Below, piece by piece: positions 63,001-64,000 of a stretch of 64,000 nt of DNA; position 1 is the stretch's first letter, and every line of letters starts with the position of its first letter. A program made the translations under genes and the position numbers. The DNA comes from Sphingomonas sp. BGYR3. GTDB lineage: Bacteria; Pseudomonadota; Alphaproteobacteria; Sphingomonadales; Sphingomonadaceae. The DNA is taken from the NCBI RefSeq assembly GCF_025153455.1, contig NZ_JANZNT010000001.1, forward strand, positions 1,560,001 through 1,624,000, in the 5' to 3' direction. The notes under the pieces were generated by a model. The model ran no database searches, was not told the origin of the DNA, and saw only the letters and a program-made list of their open reading frames with translations.

Positions 63001-64000
63001 ATGACGAAGCAGATCGAGCGGGTAGTCATTGTGGGTGGCGGCACGGCCGGCTGGATGACGGCGGCGGCGCTGTCCAGAATGCTGGCGCGGGACCGGACCC
63101 GCATCACCCTGATCGAATCCGACGCCATCGGTACGGTTGGTGTGGGAGAGGCGACCATCCCGCCCATCCTGACGTTCAACCAGATGCTTGGCATCAACGA
63201 GAACGAGTTCATCGCCGCGACGAACGGCACGTTCAAACTGGGGATCGAATTCGTCAACTGGGCGCGCCAGGGCGACCGCTATTTCCACCCGTTCGGCCAT
63301 TACGGCCATCCGGTGAACGGCGTTCCCTTTCACCAGCTTTACCTGCGCGAGCGGGCGCGCCGGCCGATGCCCGACATTTCCGCCTATTCGATGCCGTCGA
63401 TGGCAGCCGCGCACAACCGGTTCGCCCGCCCCGCGGCAACGGCACAGTCCATCGTCCGTGAAATGATCTATGCCTTTCACTTCGATGCCTCGCTCTATGC
63501 CCGGTTCCTGCGCGATTATTCGGAACGCGGCGGCGTCACCCGGATCGAAGGCCGGATCGTGGGCGCGCATCGCGATGGCGAAAGCGGCGACATCGCGTCG
63601 GTCCAGATGGAGAATGGCGAACGCATCGCGGGTGACTTGTTCGTTGATTGCTCGGGCTTTCGCGGGCTGCTGATCGAAGAGGCGCTGGGTGCGGGCTATG
63701 ACGATTGGAGCCACTGGCTGCCCTGCGACCGGGCCGTTGCGGTGCCCAGCGCGAATGTGGGGCCGCTGACGCCCTATACCCGATCGATCGCGCATTCGGC
63801 GGGATGGCAATGGCGGATTCCGCTGCAGCATCGGACCGGGAACGGCCATGTATTTTCGACTGCGCACATCAGCGAGGATGAGGCAACGGCGACCCTGCTG
63901 GCGAACCTGGAGGGCGAAGCACTGGCCGAGCCGCGAACCATCCGGTTCAAGACGGGGCGGCGGCGCAAGACATGGAGCCATAATGTCGTGGCGATCGGCC
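63001..64000 (+). CDS. Tryptophan-halogenase-like flavoprotein, 3' truncated
   Basis: The start at ATG 63001 follows GGGGAGCAGGA. At least 333 residues are seen; the rest lies outside the window. The FAD-binding GGGTAGW is at residues 12-18, Lys 79 falls at the position of the catalytic lysine of PrnA (in ATNGTFKLGIEF), and the family motif W-x-W-x-I-P appears in GWQWRIPL. The family halogenates tryptophan, but members placed beside TonB-dependent receptors in sphingomonads and xanthomonads are of unproven function. The glutamate equivalent to PrnA Glu 346 is not covered. The gene shares its upstream region with the receptor. Confidence 0.9.
   Translation, partial: MTKQIERVVIVGGGTAGWMTAAALSRMLARDRTRITLIESDAIGTVGVGEATIPPILTFNQMLGINENEFIAATNGTFKLGIEFVNWARQGDRYFHPFGHYGHPVNGVPFHQLYLRERARRPMPDISAYSMPSMAAAHNRFARPAATAQSIVREMIYAFHFDASLYARFLRDYSERGGVTRIEGRIVGAHRDGESGDIASVQMENGERIAGDLFVDCSGFRGLLIEEALGAGYDDWSHWLPCDRAVAVPSANVGPLTPYTRSIAHSAGWQWRIPLQHRTGNGHVFSTAHISEDEATATLLANLEGEALAEPRTIRFKTGRRRKTWSHNVVAIG

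Noticed and set aside
63001-64000. A halogenated natural-product gene cluster
   Set aside because: No synthetase, regulator or transporter of secondary metabolism is near; the context is sugar use, so a metabolite cluster is not supported.
1-64000. CRISPR array, rRNA operon, prophage or intact IS
   Set aside because: No regularly spaced repeats, rRNA sequence, phage structural genes or complete transposase were found in a reading of the window.

Overview
The window is high-GC chromosomal DNA from an alphaproteobacterium, most likely a sphingomonad (Sphingomonadales). Pointers to this are the divK / DUF3572 / rpmG cluster, the DUF4167 gene beside prmC-prfA-hisS, a SigF/NrsF sigma/anti-sigma pair, a TorF-type porin, ubiquinone genes (COQ4-like, coq7), and a large TonB-dependent receptor divergent from a tryptophan-halogenase-like flavoprotein. 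It contains about 57 protein genes and one tRNA, with no rRNA, CRISPR array or intact insertion sequence. One gene runs off each end of the window.

Layout. 1-5.0 kb: the end of a polysaccharide flippase gene, a CBS-domain protein and two tandem secreted DUF4139 proteins. 5.0-9.4 kb: DUF4167, prmC, prfA, hisS and tRNA-Gly. 9.4-13.8 kb: an ATP-dependent DNA ligase, a metallophosphoesterase, DUF1328, a Dps-like ferritin and two small unknowns. 13.9-17.2 kb: rpmG, divK-like regulator, DUF3572, HAD hydrolase, a Rid-like protein and a porin. 17.2-30.2 kb: peptidases, a PhoX-like protein, a HerA-like ATPase, a DegP/Q protease, hflK-hflC, mrp and a CoA-binding protein. 30.2-32.7 kb: sigF-nrsF facing a periplasmic thioredoxin and ccdA, with two matching SigF-type promoters back to back. 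32.6-37.2 kb: phospholipase D-like synthase, recF, a lipoprotein, map behind a ParD-like antitoxin, and a COQ4-like gene. 37.2-38.8 kb: an AT-richer accessory patch with a palindromic repeat, an IS1595-type transposase remnant and a DUF3800 gene. 38.8-47.8 kb: a small HTH regulator with a membrane partner, then ribF, ileS, lspA, a DUF3035 lipoprotein gene, ctpA, dsbB and coq7.

47.9-50.6 kb holds a translationally coupled DNA-repair pair: a radical SAM protein with a C-terminal helix-hairpin-helix, and a fusion of a DUF4130-type domain to UdgX. 50.6-64 kb is a carbohydrate-utilisation locus: LacI regulator, sugar transporter, GH3, SMP-30-like lactonase, GH9, TonB-dependent receptor and a tryptophan-halogenase-like flavoprotein. 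Its gene content suggests beta-glucan or related oligosaccharide use. Two 14-base sites of shared pattern, before GH3 and between the receptor and the halogenase-like gene, look like LacI-family operators.

Most interesting for follow-up are the paired SigF-type promoters driving sigF and a periplasmic thiol relay, the radical SAM / DUF4130-UdgX pair, the operator-controlled ParD-like gene overlapping essential map, and a dispersed palindromic repeat inserted in frame inside ileS.
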